A DNA stretch of 64,000 nucleotides. Source: Xylogone sp. PMI_703. Lineage: Eukaryota > Ascomycota > Leotiomycetes. The notes beneath the pieces were generated by a model, which worked only from the letters and a program-made list of their open reading frames with translations, had not been told where the DNA came from and did no database searches. A program made the position numbers and the translations under genes. Position 1 is the stretch's first letter. Each line of letters starts with the position of its first letter. Below are positions 10,610 to 20,451 of this stretch, in pieces. Location of the stretch: assembly GCA_021399445.1 (NCBI GenBank), contig JAJTUQ010000008.1:372001-436000 (forward strand), in the 5' to 3' direction.

Positions 10610-10920
10610 GAAGTACTTTAAGATCACCGAGAATTGTTTATTGCTCACTCCAGACTTCCAAAGGGACATTATTTGATCAAGAGTTGATAGATCTAAAGAA
10701 GGAATTCCATGTGCAAGCCATATAGTTATGTGTAGCTTCTGAGACTTTGAGCGACCAGGAGTGAAAATAGCGTCTTTGATTGCTACAACTCTCATCTTAC
10801 AACCACACTTTTTCGAGCCTGAGCCGTTGCATTGTTTACTTGGATGAACATTAGGATTTAAGCTTTGTCATATATTTAAGAACCCTTGATCCCAGGGTTT
10901 CTGGTAGCACCCTTGAAATA
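10610..10920 (-). pseudogene. Fragment of a MULE transposase N-terminus
   Basis: Reading right to left, the translation gives NVHPSKQ-like residues (shifted), KKCGCKMRVVA, KDAI, then a diverged stretch ending LLKSG/SLWKSGVSN. This is the same order as in the FAR1-like N-terminus of MULE-2 (CGCEMRVVASKDAI, SLLKSGIPNSQIL). Stops and frame changes are present, and no TIR or catalytic domain is linked. It is a separate, older insertion than MULE-1. Confidence 0.6.
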
Positions 10921-11004
10921 ATTCGAAATCTAAGTATGTTGCCCGGTTGCGAGAAGCTCGGGCAAATTGGGTACCATAAGACATAGAAGTTCGAGTAATG
11001 GTCT

Positions 11005-11274
11005 CTATCTGGCGTCTTTGGGTAGCCGATGGTTTTTTAATCTATTCCGATTTGATTGATGTCTCCTTTTAGTAGTAGTGATAGAACAGAGATAGATGGC
11101 TGGTAATCTGCAGGGTGAGTTCTGTGAACAGTTGCGGACATAACAGATTTTGGCACCTTTGCTGATGAGCATTGTCTCGTGTACTGTTATTAGACTATCG
11201 AATTGAGTGAGGTCCATACCTCCGTTGAAGCGTACGCGGGGTACAACAGATTCAGAATGAAGTCCGAGTAAGTA
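11005..11274. other. Open frame of unknown meaning upstream of the GH5 remnant
   Basis: A minus-strand frame (11493-11005) is open for 162 codons but overlaps the GH5 remnant antisense. I do not recognise its product and consider it probably non-coding. Confidence 0.25.
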
Positions 11275-11340
11275 GTGGCTGGTGGCGGGACCCACAATAA
11301 ACCCCGAGTCGGACCCGAAACCACAGAAAATATACGTCGA

Positions 11341-11702
11341 ACCTCCGCATATTTTGCGGAGTTCAAGGAGACAGGGAGATGCCTGGAGGAGTCTGCAGAA
11401 CTGGGGCATTCGGATTACTATTCTAGCTCGATCGCTGGAACGGAACATACTACAGCGGACCCGGCGCTGAAATCCCCACCAAAGATTCCTCATGTTCCTG
11501 CGACGGAGCCAATGCCGCAGTTTCCGATTTCAGCGATGACTACAAGAAGTTCCTGCTGACTTGGGCTCAGGCCCAAATGTTTGCGTTTGAGAAGGGCTGG
11601 GGCTGGTTCTATTGGACTTGGAAAACGGAGTCTGCGCCGCTGTGGAGCTACCAAGCGGGTTTGGAGGGTGGGAATCCAGGACCAGTTAGGGCTCCGAAAT
11701 GA
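11341..11702 (+). pseudogene. C-terminal fragment of a GH5 exo-1,3-beta-glucanase
   Basis: Two frames together read FAEFKETG, then YYSGPGAEIPTKDSSCSCDGAN, DDYKKFLLTWAQAQMFAFEK and GWGWFYWTWKTESAPLWSY. This is the typical end of membrane-type fungal glucan 1,3-beta-glucosidases (GH5, ExgD-like). A frameshift near 11445 separates the parts. The N-terminal three quarters, including both catalytic glutamates, is not found nearby. The family call rests on the WFYWTWKTE...APLWSY block. Confidence 0.75.
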
Positions 11703-11706
11703 ATAC

Positions 11707-11753
11707 GAATAATACGAATATGAATAAAGTCGATATTCATATTCGTATTATTC
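11707..11753. repeat. AT-rich hairpin, 19-bp perfect arms
   Basis: Arms at 11707-11725 and 11735-11753 (GAATAATACGAATATGAAT and its complement) are separated by 9 bp. It lies immediately after the GH5 stop codon. It may act as a 3'-end structure or be a small foldback insertion; the sequence cannot tell. Confidence 0.7.
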
Positions 11754-11759
11754 ATGAAT

Positions 11760-12648
11760 ATTCACGTATTCATATATTGATTTTGATTATTATTGGAGCC
11801 TAAATTATTGTTATTCATGTAGGGTAATAAAAAGACGAGGTGGAAGGTGTGGAGGCAGAGTGCAAAAGACTCAAGGACCGTAAAACGTTACTGCTAAACA
11901 ACAGCGCTAAACATTGGCGTAGGGCCCAAACTTTGTCCGCATAAATGTCTGCTAACTTGAAATATTATTCATCAAATTAATGCTTAATCTTGTCCTCATT
12001 AACTAAGTCACTTAACTAGTCATCTATGTCAATCATCCAGTTGATGCTAGAAGCAGAGCAGGATGGTAGAATAGCCATAAAGGACATCGTGTCCTGTCCT
12101 CAATTGCTACGCGAGTATCACGGGAGATTACTAGGAGTGCTTGTGTTCACGAAATTTCCGCTTATTTCTTCAACAAGCCCGATAGAATCCCTCTTATTCA
12201 TATGGCGCGTCCCATAGAGCCGACAATAGGGTATAGGCTAAATGCACGCATTCACTGCAAATGAAGGCTTTGACCTTCGACTGCTCCTCATAGCTACAAG
12301 GCAACAGGCTGCATCTTCCATATATTCAGCTAAATATGACCCCGCTTTTTTCTTAAGATTTCTAGTTCTACACAACCATTCATGTTTGGAAACAATCTTC
12401 ATTATCTAACTTTCAGAAATATTATTTCGATAGCTTCGATCTTATCCTGCAAGGCTGCATTCATTCCTCGCAGGGACAACTTACTTACCGGGGTTTGCTT
12501 TCTTCGTAAGGGCCTCAAAATTTTCAAGTTGCAGAGGCTTAAGCTCACACTGATCAGACATGAATTCTAACGTCTATCTTCATCACGCCCATCACTAACG
12601 ACTATTCCAAATACGTGACTTATCTACAATTCGAGATTATATCAAGCA
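11760..12648. other. Intergenic region upstream of the NLR gene
   Basis: Only short, unconvincing open frames. It must contain the promoter of the gene at 12649, but I see no clear TATA box. Confidence 0.4.
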
Positions 12649-15600
12649 ATGTCCGAGTTAAATCCTGAGGACTATACTGTAGCATGGTTTGCTCCTCTCA
12701 AGATCGAGGCGCAAGTTGCCTTGCATATGCTAGATAACAGACACTGGGGGAGATTTCCGATGGATCGCGGTGACGACTATGTGTTTCATGCTGGTGATAT
12801 GTGTGGACATAATGTTATTATCGCAACCCTTCCAGCAGGTCAAGAATACGGTACGGGCTCCGCTGCCGTCCTCGCTAGTCAAGTGAAGAAGTTCTTTCCG
12901 AACCTGTGGTTTGGATTGTTAGTTGGTGTTGCTGCCGGCCTCCCTAACTTTTCAAGAAGACCCCCGCGTGATATCCGTCTTGGCGACGTTCTCGTGGGTC
13001 TTCCCACCGGTGATAGCGCCGGACTCATAGCCTACAGCTTGGGGAAAGAGACAGGGGAGGACGGATTCCAGCTCCTACTTTCCGGGGATGTATTGGCCAG
13101 GACAGAAGCCATCGTCAGGTCGGCGATTAGTAGCATCAAGCTATTGGCACCAAACGATGCAGATGTGATCATCCAGTATTACAAGAACATGAAACACAAG
13201 GAGCATTCCACTGGCAGATTTACGGACCCAGGGCAGGAACACGATATGCTTTACGAAGTTGGCGATGACGGGAACAAGCTTCTTGTGGATCGAGAGAAAC
13301 GACCAGATAACAAGCGTACTCGAGTGTGGTATGGTCTTATAGGTTCTGGGGACAAGCTGACGAAGAATGCTCAAAAGCGGAATGAGCTGAGGGACAAGTA
13401 TGACCTCATTGGCCTCGAAATGGAAGCAGCTGGGACTATGAACCGTATTTCTGTGGGCGTTGTTCGAGGTGTCTGTGACTATGGAGACGAGCATAAGAGC
13501 AATGAATGGCGGCCTTACGCTGCAGCCATGGCTGCTGCATATGCCAAGGCGGTGTTGTCTCAGATTCCGCGGAAAACTCTACTAAATAAGCCAGCAGCTC
13601 TACAGAAAGGTTAGTAAGCATAGCAACGGTGTATGTATTATTTAGATTAGAAGTTTTCAAGAAGCTGCTATGTGTCATCACGTACTGATTCTATGCAAGG
13701 AGCTTCCATTACAGAATCCGAGCGCCCACATGTGGCTGCCTACTTGCAGGAATACTATGGCGCGGCACAACGTCTCCAGGTTCAGCGGATTTCTGGCGAA
13801 CTACTGCCGATGGACCAATGCTACATCAATCTGGCTGTTGTAGAGCAATTACACTTAGCCAAAATGAATAGCGTTCGACAATCATCTCCATTTTCAATAT
13901 TTACACGTTTGAAAGTTGAGACTGTCGCTGAAGACAAGAAAGTACACTTATCACGGCTTTTTGAACCACGAAAACAACCCGACGGCACCAGTATTATACC
14001 AAAACGGATTCTTATTCGAGGACGTGCCGGTGTAGGAAAGACAACGCTCTGCAAAAAGATTGTGTATGACTATCTCCGTCACGGCACGTGGCGTCAGTTG
14101 TTTGATCTGCTACTTTGGATACCACTTCGAAGGCTAAAAGTGGGCAAGCTCCCAGAAAAATATACTCTTGTGGATTTTTTTCACAATTTATATTTCTATG
14201 AATATGAAGAAGGCAAGGCCCTGGCCATAGACTTGTCGAAGGCATTAATAGACCCAATTAAGAAGAACAGAATTCTCTTCATACTCGATGGGTTAGATGA
14301 AGTATCTAAGGAACGGCATTCTGAGATGCCTATGAACAATGTTCTTTTACGTCTTTTAGATCACCCCCAGGTTATCATTACTTCCCGACCATATGGGATA
14401 AACATAGACCGCTTGCAATCCCTCGATCTGGAACTCGAAACGATCGGATTTGACGAAGTCCAGGTTGAGCACTATATTAGGAAGATTGTAAAATGCGATT
14501 CAAAAAAATCCGACGATATCCTCAATTTTATCCAGAAATATGTACTTATTCAAGGGCTGGTTCGGATCCCGATTCAACTAGATGCATTATGTTATAGCTG
14601 GGACAGCAACTTCATGTCCAAAGGAGAGCCAAAGACAATGACCATGCTTTATCAGTCAATTACGCAAAAGTTGTGGCAGAAAGATATTTTGCGGCTAGAA
14701 AAATCAGAGGTCAAGCATCTAAATGAACACACAATCTGTACTCTTCCAGCTTTGCAAATCGAAGACTGGCTACCCAGTGAAATCAACCTTCTAGAAAGCC
14801 TTGCTTTTTTTGGCCTCTACAATGACCTCATTGAGTTTAACGCCAATGATCGGCATCGGATATATAACTCTCCAAAACTTCAGAGTGGTGACACAATAAT
14901 AAAAAAATCTTCTTTTTTGCATACGTCAGACACCACAGTTATGGACCAAGATCGAAGCTATCATTTCTTACATCTTACTTTCCAAGAGTTTTTCGCTGCC
15001 CGATATTTTGTGAGGCATTGGACAAAGCATGAACAGCTGCGGTGTATAAAGCTCGGACACAGAACATCTGAGACTCTTTTGATGACGCCTCGGGAATTTC
15101 TTCAAAGAGAAAAGTATAATTCACGCTATAATATTCTGTGGCGGTTTGCCGCAGGCCTATTCCAAGGAGCTGCAGAAGACAAAAATGGAGCTGAAGAGTT
15201 TCTGAAGCATTACTTTCAGGAACTGGAAGCTGAGCCACGCGATTTACTGGGCCCAGCTCATCAACGAGCACTTATGCATTGCCTTAGTGAGGTAACTTTA
15301 AATACAGAAAGCGACTTTAACATCCGAGTCAAGATTGAGAAACATATATTACAGTGGCTACGCTTTGAATGTGCGTTCCTCGATACCGTTTGGTTATGCC
15401 GAGAGAGAGAGTGTCCAGAGTATCTTTTGAAAACTTTAGTGCAAGAAGAATCGGTGGTAGTGAAAAGACATGTCTTATCAGCGCTATATGAGCGACAAGG
15501 AATGTCAACAGAAATCCTTAAAGCTCTGGTTTTATTGTTTAAAGGCGATAATGCAGAGGTGAGATGGGGAGCTGCCAAAGCATTAGGCCAACAATCCAAT

Positions 15601-17082
15601 TTATCACAAGACATCCTTCAAGATCTGGCTTCATTGTTGAAAGACGATAATGCAGATCTAAGATGGGGAGCTGCCGAAGTATTACGCCAACAATCTAATT
15701 TATCACCAGATATTCTTCAAGCCATTCTTGAAGTTCTAGTTTTATTGTTGAAAGACGATAATACAGATCTAAGATGGAGAGCTGCCGAAGCATTAGGCCA
15801 ACAATCCAATTTATCACAAGACATCCTTCAAGATCTGGCTTCATTGTTGAAAGACGATAATGCAGATCTAAGATGGGGAGCTGCCGAAGTATTACGCCAA
15901 CAATCTAATTTATCGCAAGACATCCTTCAAGCTCTAGTTTTATTGTTGAGAGACAATAATGCAGGTGTGAGATATGCAGCTACCAAAGCATTAGGCCAAC
16001 AATCCAATTTATCGCAAGACATCCTTCAAGCTCTAGTTTTATTGTTGAGAGACAATAATGCAGATGTGAGATATGCAGCTGCCAAAGCATTAGTCCAACA
16101 ATCCAATCTATCACAAGACATCCTTCAAGCTCTAGTTTCATTATTGGAAGACAATAATGCAGCTGTAAGATGGAGAGTTGCCGAAGCATTAGGCCAGCAA
16201 TCCAGTTTATCACAAAACATCCTCCAAGCTCTAGTTTCATTATTGGAAGACGATAATGCAGCTGTAAGATATAAAGCTGCCAAAGTATTACACCAACAGT
16301 CTAATTTATCACAAGACATCCTTCAAAACATCCTTCCAGTTCTAGTTTTATCGTTAAAAGACGATAATGCATTTGTGAGCAGCGGAGCTGCCAAAGCATT
16401 AGGCCAACAATCCAATCTATCACAAGACATCCTTCAAGATTTGGCTTCATTGTTGAAAGACGATAATGCAGCTGTAAGATATAAAGCTGCCAAAGTGTTA
16501 CACCAGCAGTCTAATTTATCACAAGACATCCTTCAAAACATCCTTCCAGTTCTAGTTTTATCGTTAAAAGACGATAATGCATTTGTGAGATGGGAAGCTG
16601 CCAAAGCATTAGGCCAACATTCCAATTTATCACAAGACATCCTTCAAGCTCTAGTTTCATTATTGGAAGACGATAGTACAAATGTAAGATGGAGAGCTGC
16701 CGAAGCATTAGGCCAACAATCCAATTTATCACAAAACATCCTTCAAGCTCTAGTTCCATTATTGGAAGACAATAATGCAGATGTGAGATGGAAAGCCGCT
16801 GAAGCATTACGCCGACATAATGAATATTACTCTATCCTTCCTAATCTAAGTGCTCAAAATTTAAAGTCCTTGTATGGCATTTGGCTAGAAAGGAGTTTTC
16901 GTGAGCAAGAAAGTTGGTATCTAATGGATAATAACCTCTACGTTGATACGCCCCATGGATTACAGATAGTTCCCCTTGAAAAACACGAGCAAGAGGTGTT
17001 TAGGAATAACATTCAAGAGGCACAGCTTTCTTTAGATATTCCTTCTTGCGATACACGCGGAAAGAGCAGAGCAAATATATGA
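12649..17082 (+). CDS. NLR-type receptor: nucleoside phosphorylase domain + NACHT + HEAT repeats
   Basis: Exon 1 (12649-13613) encodes a PNP_UDP-type nucleoside phosphorylase domain (VAWFAPLKIEAQVALHML, GLLVGVAAGLP, LIGLEMEAAG, VRGVCDYGD). An intron at about 13614-13664 (GTAAGC...AAG) restores the frame; an earlier GT at 13610 does not. Exon 2 carries a NACHT NTPase with Walker A GRAGVGKTT (14020-14046), Walker B ILFILDGLDEV (about 14275) and sensor-like ITSRPYG. A helical section follows, then 13 HEAT-type repeats (15523-16818) and a short tail. Total is about 1460 residues. In fungi this architecture belongs to NLR-like proteins linked to non-self recognition; the phosphorylase domain sits where death effectors or enzymes sit in others. 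Without the intron the parts would be two genes, which I think less likely. Confidence 0.88.
13614..13664 (+). other. Predicted intron of the NLR gene
   Basis: GTAAGC donor at 13614 and AAG acceptor at 13662-13664; splicing gives a TAC codon and keeps both exons in frame. The alternative acceptor at 13661 would create a TAA. Confidence 0.6.
15523..16818 (+). repeat. 13 near-identical HEAT repeat units (99 or 111 bp each)
   Basis: Each unit reads approximately ALVxLLxDDNAxVRWxAAxALGQQSNLSQDILQ. Most are 33 residues; units 3, 9 and 11 have four extra residues (such as NILP). The SNLSQDILQ hinge is nearly invariant, while residues after DDNA and around VRW/VRY vary. Units 2 and 4, and the pair 8-9 versus 10-11, are almost duplicates, pointing to recent unequal exchange of one- and two-unit blocks. 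Confidence 0.92.
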
Positions 17083-18189
17083 AGATTAATAAAAAGACCT
17101 TTACCATTTGGCTGGTGATAGGATGACGAGAGGCTGAACCGGGAGAGGAAATTGCAAAGGATACATACAAGGTATTTCTGGTGCTCTAAACACTTGTCAC
17201 GATCTGGCTCAGGTCTCTTAGAGTTAGGAAGGTGCGCGGCGGTCCGGGAATTACGTATGAGAGATTTACTGTGATCTATTGTACGTGGAGCTGAATAAAG
17301 CTACGTGCCAAACAGTTCATATATGACAGTGGTGCTCCCTGCACTTTGACTTAGGGCAAATTCTGTCAGATGAAGTGTGGGACAATGATGCGATATGCAG
17401 TGCCAACGTCGGCCATTTCAGAGCTTTGTCAGCCACTATCAGCTACTCTCCACCATATCTCCAGGCAAGCACCATTCATATAAACAGGTTTTTGCACAGA
17501 AAAGTTGTGCTTATCTGATGGCTAATGTCTAGCTACTATAATAAAATAGTACTAGCGCATTCCAAAAATTGAAACTCGGAGAGTTCGGGTCTGAGAAGGT
17601 GGTTTTCGAATCCTACTGTAAAGAAGAAAGATAAGGACTCCGGATTTATTGTGACGGCCAATTAAAGGCGAAGAATTCAAGGATCGATTTTTGTTGCACG
17701 TCTGATGAACAAAAATTGAAATGAGACCGGGAAAGTACCAGAAGATACACAGGAATAACAGGCAGAAATATATATTTCTTTAGTAATTTTCAGTAGTTTC
17801 TAAGTCTCATTGCAACTCACTATTCACAATGCGTACGGAATAGCTTTTTTTGAATTCTTCAATGAGGTTAACATTCCAGAATCGCTCGCTAGCTGGCTAA
17901 GATTTGTGGCATCTGAAATCTTGTGCTTTATGTTTTAGTTATTATTAGTTGTACCTTTTAAACTTCATAGCTTTATATATCAAACCAATATGCAATATAT
18001 AAACAAGGTAATATATAGATAATTATCGAGTCATGACACCAGTATGGTTACCGCTTTCCTGATTAATGCTATTTCGTGTAGAATTGATTGCATATATTAC
18101 TTCTCCTGGACTTAATTGGCTGTTGAACATTGTAAATGTACTTATTTCGATTATAACGTATAGTTACATGTAGCTATGTGAGGCTAACA
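17083..18189. other. Non-coding stretch after the NLR gene
   Basis: No gene recognised. At about 17241-17256 the sequence GGTCCGGGAATTACG resembles the right terminus of pogo copies A and D and may be a solitary element end. The rest is moderately AT-rich with no repeats seen. Confidence 0.4.
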
Positions 18190-18815
18190 TTGCATGCTCG
18201 TTGCCATGATAACCATGTGACTCCTGAATTTGACTGACATTGTATTCAGAATAATATTGTTATTGGCTGTATGCTAACAGATCCTTCCCATATCTTGCAA
18301 TCTGCGGATGTGAGCTGTTTTCATGTTTAAAGTAGATGTGGTGGGGTAATTGAGAGGAAGATGCGCCTTGATATTCAATATATTGAGAAGCTTGATTTTC
18401 TACGAATATACTGAATTGTACGGCAGGGAACCTTCAAATCAAACAATATTTGTCAAGGATTTGCAGCTACTGGGTTACTTCCTTATGATCCTAATCGCAT
18501 CTAATCGCGTCATGTCCAATTGCGACTTGAGGTTCAAGAGACTGTTACCCCTCCTGGGAGTTTTCATAGTAATTCTGGAGCCCAAGGCGCTCCAGAGACA
18601 CCACAGACTTCAATTCAACTGCAATAAATAATATGAAAACCATCCAATCAATGCTCCGGCAACGTAAGAGCTCTTCTGCACTTACCAGAATTTCGTTTGA
18701 TCAGCTTGGAAAAGGGCGATAGATGATTATGCATAGTGATATATTCTGGCTAAAGAAGTGGAGAATTTGAAGGGTGCCAAGTAGTCGATTTAACGGAATT
18801 GTAAAAGACCTAGAA
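18190..18815 (+). pseudogene. Heavily decayed pogo transposase fragment (copy C)
   Basis: The conceptual translation follows copies A and D from HVTPEFD through SHILQ..DVSCF and TFKSNNICQGFAATGLLPYDP to TPPGS and the coiled-coil region, but with about ten stops and frame changes. The catalytic LDGHGSH is lost (LARCHDNH). No zinc knuckle remains at the end. It is the oldest of the copies. Confidence 0.8.
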
Positions 18816-18864
18816 GTAAATAGCCCGTAAAGGTTCCTTGATAGTATAGAAGCCCAGGAGATGC

Positions 18865-19576
18865 TTAATCAAGTGCAGCTGCTAAGGGAAGTGATGGAGG
18901 GAGCTCAATCAATTTTGCAGCCTGTGGAAGATCATGATCTTTCAAGAAACGATCCCATTGATTTGTATCTAGCCATGGGGATATCTGGCTGAAATGCCGA
19001 GGCCCGGCGCAGTTAGGCGCCGGATTTAAAGTGGCTAGCTCTTTATGAAGCTGCTGTTCTATTTGCTCGGAGATTGATAGATTTTGAATGTTGCGACTCT
19101 CCGGCACGACCTCCTGGGTTGCTCTGCTGCAACACTGGGAATAGCGAATGAAGTGGTTCCGTTTGAGAAATGTCTGGCAGGCAACTGGGAAATCTGCCAC
19201 CTCTTTCAGGCCTGGTTTCTTTGGTTGGCAGATGAGCGCCCAGGCGAACCAGACCATTGGTGCATAGCTTGAGATGCTCGCGAAAGTCTCTCTCGGATAG
19301 ACAGGCGTAAGGTCTTTGGTCTGGACATAATCGGCAACAGAAACCGTTTTCGTGTATGCGAAGGTGTGGGATCGCCGGAGTAATACGCGGCATTTCCACA
19401 TCTTTAAACCATTGTGGAGACTGGGCTGGGAAAGCAAGGCAAAGTTGGGATATTTCCTTGATCTCTGAAGTTGTAAGGCAGCTTTCCTTTCGGTGATGCT
19501 TTCCGAAATGAACTGCCGCTTCTTCGGGCACGATAGCGCACCCGCATAGCTTACAACCAACAAATTTGTAATGCAA
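18865..19576 (-). pseudogene. OrsD-type C2H2 zinc-finger protein fragment (DUF3505-like)
   Basis: From 19576 the protein reads CKLCGCAIVPEEAAVHFGKHH, a first Cys2His2 finger. About 70 residues on it reads CRLCPDQRPYACLSERDFREHLKLC, a second one. This spacing is typical of the OrsD/DUF3505 N-terminal region found in large fungal proteins. Near 19110 coding moves to another frame (SISEQIEQQLHKELATLN, then SPWLDTNQWDRFLKDHDL), also as in that family, and stops at 18865. The large C-terminal part is absent. A frameshift plus truncation make it a remnant; the role of the family is not well established. Confidence 0.7.
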
Positions 19577-19874
19577 ATTAAAAAATATTAAACCACTACA
19601 ATCGAAAGACGGACATCATAATATACAGAACACTAAAGTTTTGATGTTTCCCGAGAAAATTCACAACCTTACCGTGTTCACCCACACGCGCAAGTAACGT
19701 GTGTGCACGAGTGGTAGTCCTTACCCGATACGTCTTCTACATGATTATGAATGGAAGGAGGCACGGACTGGATAGTGATCTATGAGGGGGAGAGAGATAG
19801 CACCGGGATCAATCAGGAAGCGAAGTAAACTGGGGGTAACATCAACACCGAATGACCATAGAGGAGTAGAGGAG

Positions 19875-19925
<51 letters not shown>

Positions 19926-20451
19926 GCAGCGCATCGCTTGTCCGTGCTGGATACGTATTCTTGAGGCTCTCGCACCTCTAGTGCGGCCCTAAGCCGTTCC
20001 TAATAATGCTTATATATCGTATTGGAGCTTCTAGAGTGTTCACAGTGAAATCTTTTGAGCTTCCCGTCCTAGATCCATGTCCTTCCCGGCCTAAGATGCA
20101 TACATTATTCTTGAAGAGCTACTCTCCAATCAATGCCGAATCAGCACGAAGGCTTGCGATCCAGTCTAGAGCAATTACATTTATACCAGATGGTTTGATA
20201 CACTGAAAACCATGACTCCCAGAGCAAAGGCAGTCACTTACCTCGCAGCAGTAAAAGACAAGGTAACATCTGTTGTTTCCAAAGCCTAAATGGAGTGAAT
20301 CTTAAACACAAGTTTCACTCACCAAATACGTAAATATGATTGTTCAATCCAAAACAGTGCGCCAATTCAATACTATTCTCATATGGCCAATTATTCCTAC
20401 TTTCCTCAACAAAAGCTACCATTTCGTGAAGGACAGTCATACATCATAAGG
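19577..20451. other. Intergenic region with a GTA microsatellite
   Basis: No convincing gene. A trinucleotide array lies at 19876-19925. A few short open frames (20006-20206, 20383-20649) look random or antisense to the regulator gene. Confidence 0.45.
19876..19925. repeat. (AGT)n microsatellite, about 16 units
   Basis: Uninterrupted AGT/TAC trinucleotide repeat seen directly; preceded by imperfect GGAGGAGT units. Confidence 0.95.

Noticed and set aside
11275..11559. A 94-codon plus frame as a stand-alone gene
   Set aside because: Its middle is one frame of the GH5 remnant; the rest is the wrong frame of the same remnant.
13610..13661. Alternative intron GTTAGT (13610) to CAAG (13661) in the NLR gene
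   Set aside because: Frame across the join is not preserved; donor 13614 with acceptor 13664 works.
19745..19975. Poly-Tyr protein on the minus strand
   Set aside because: Pure translation of the AGT/TAC microsatellite.
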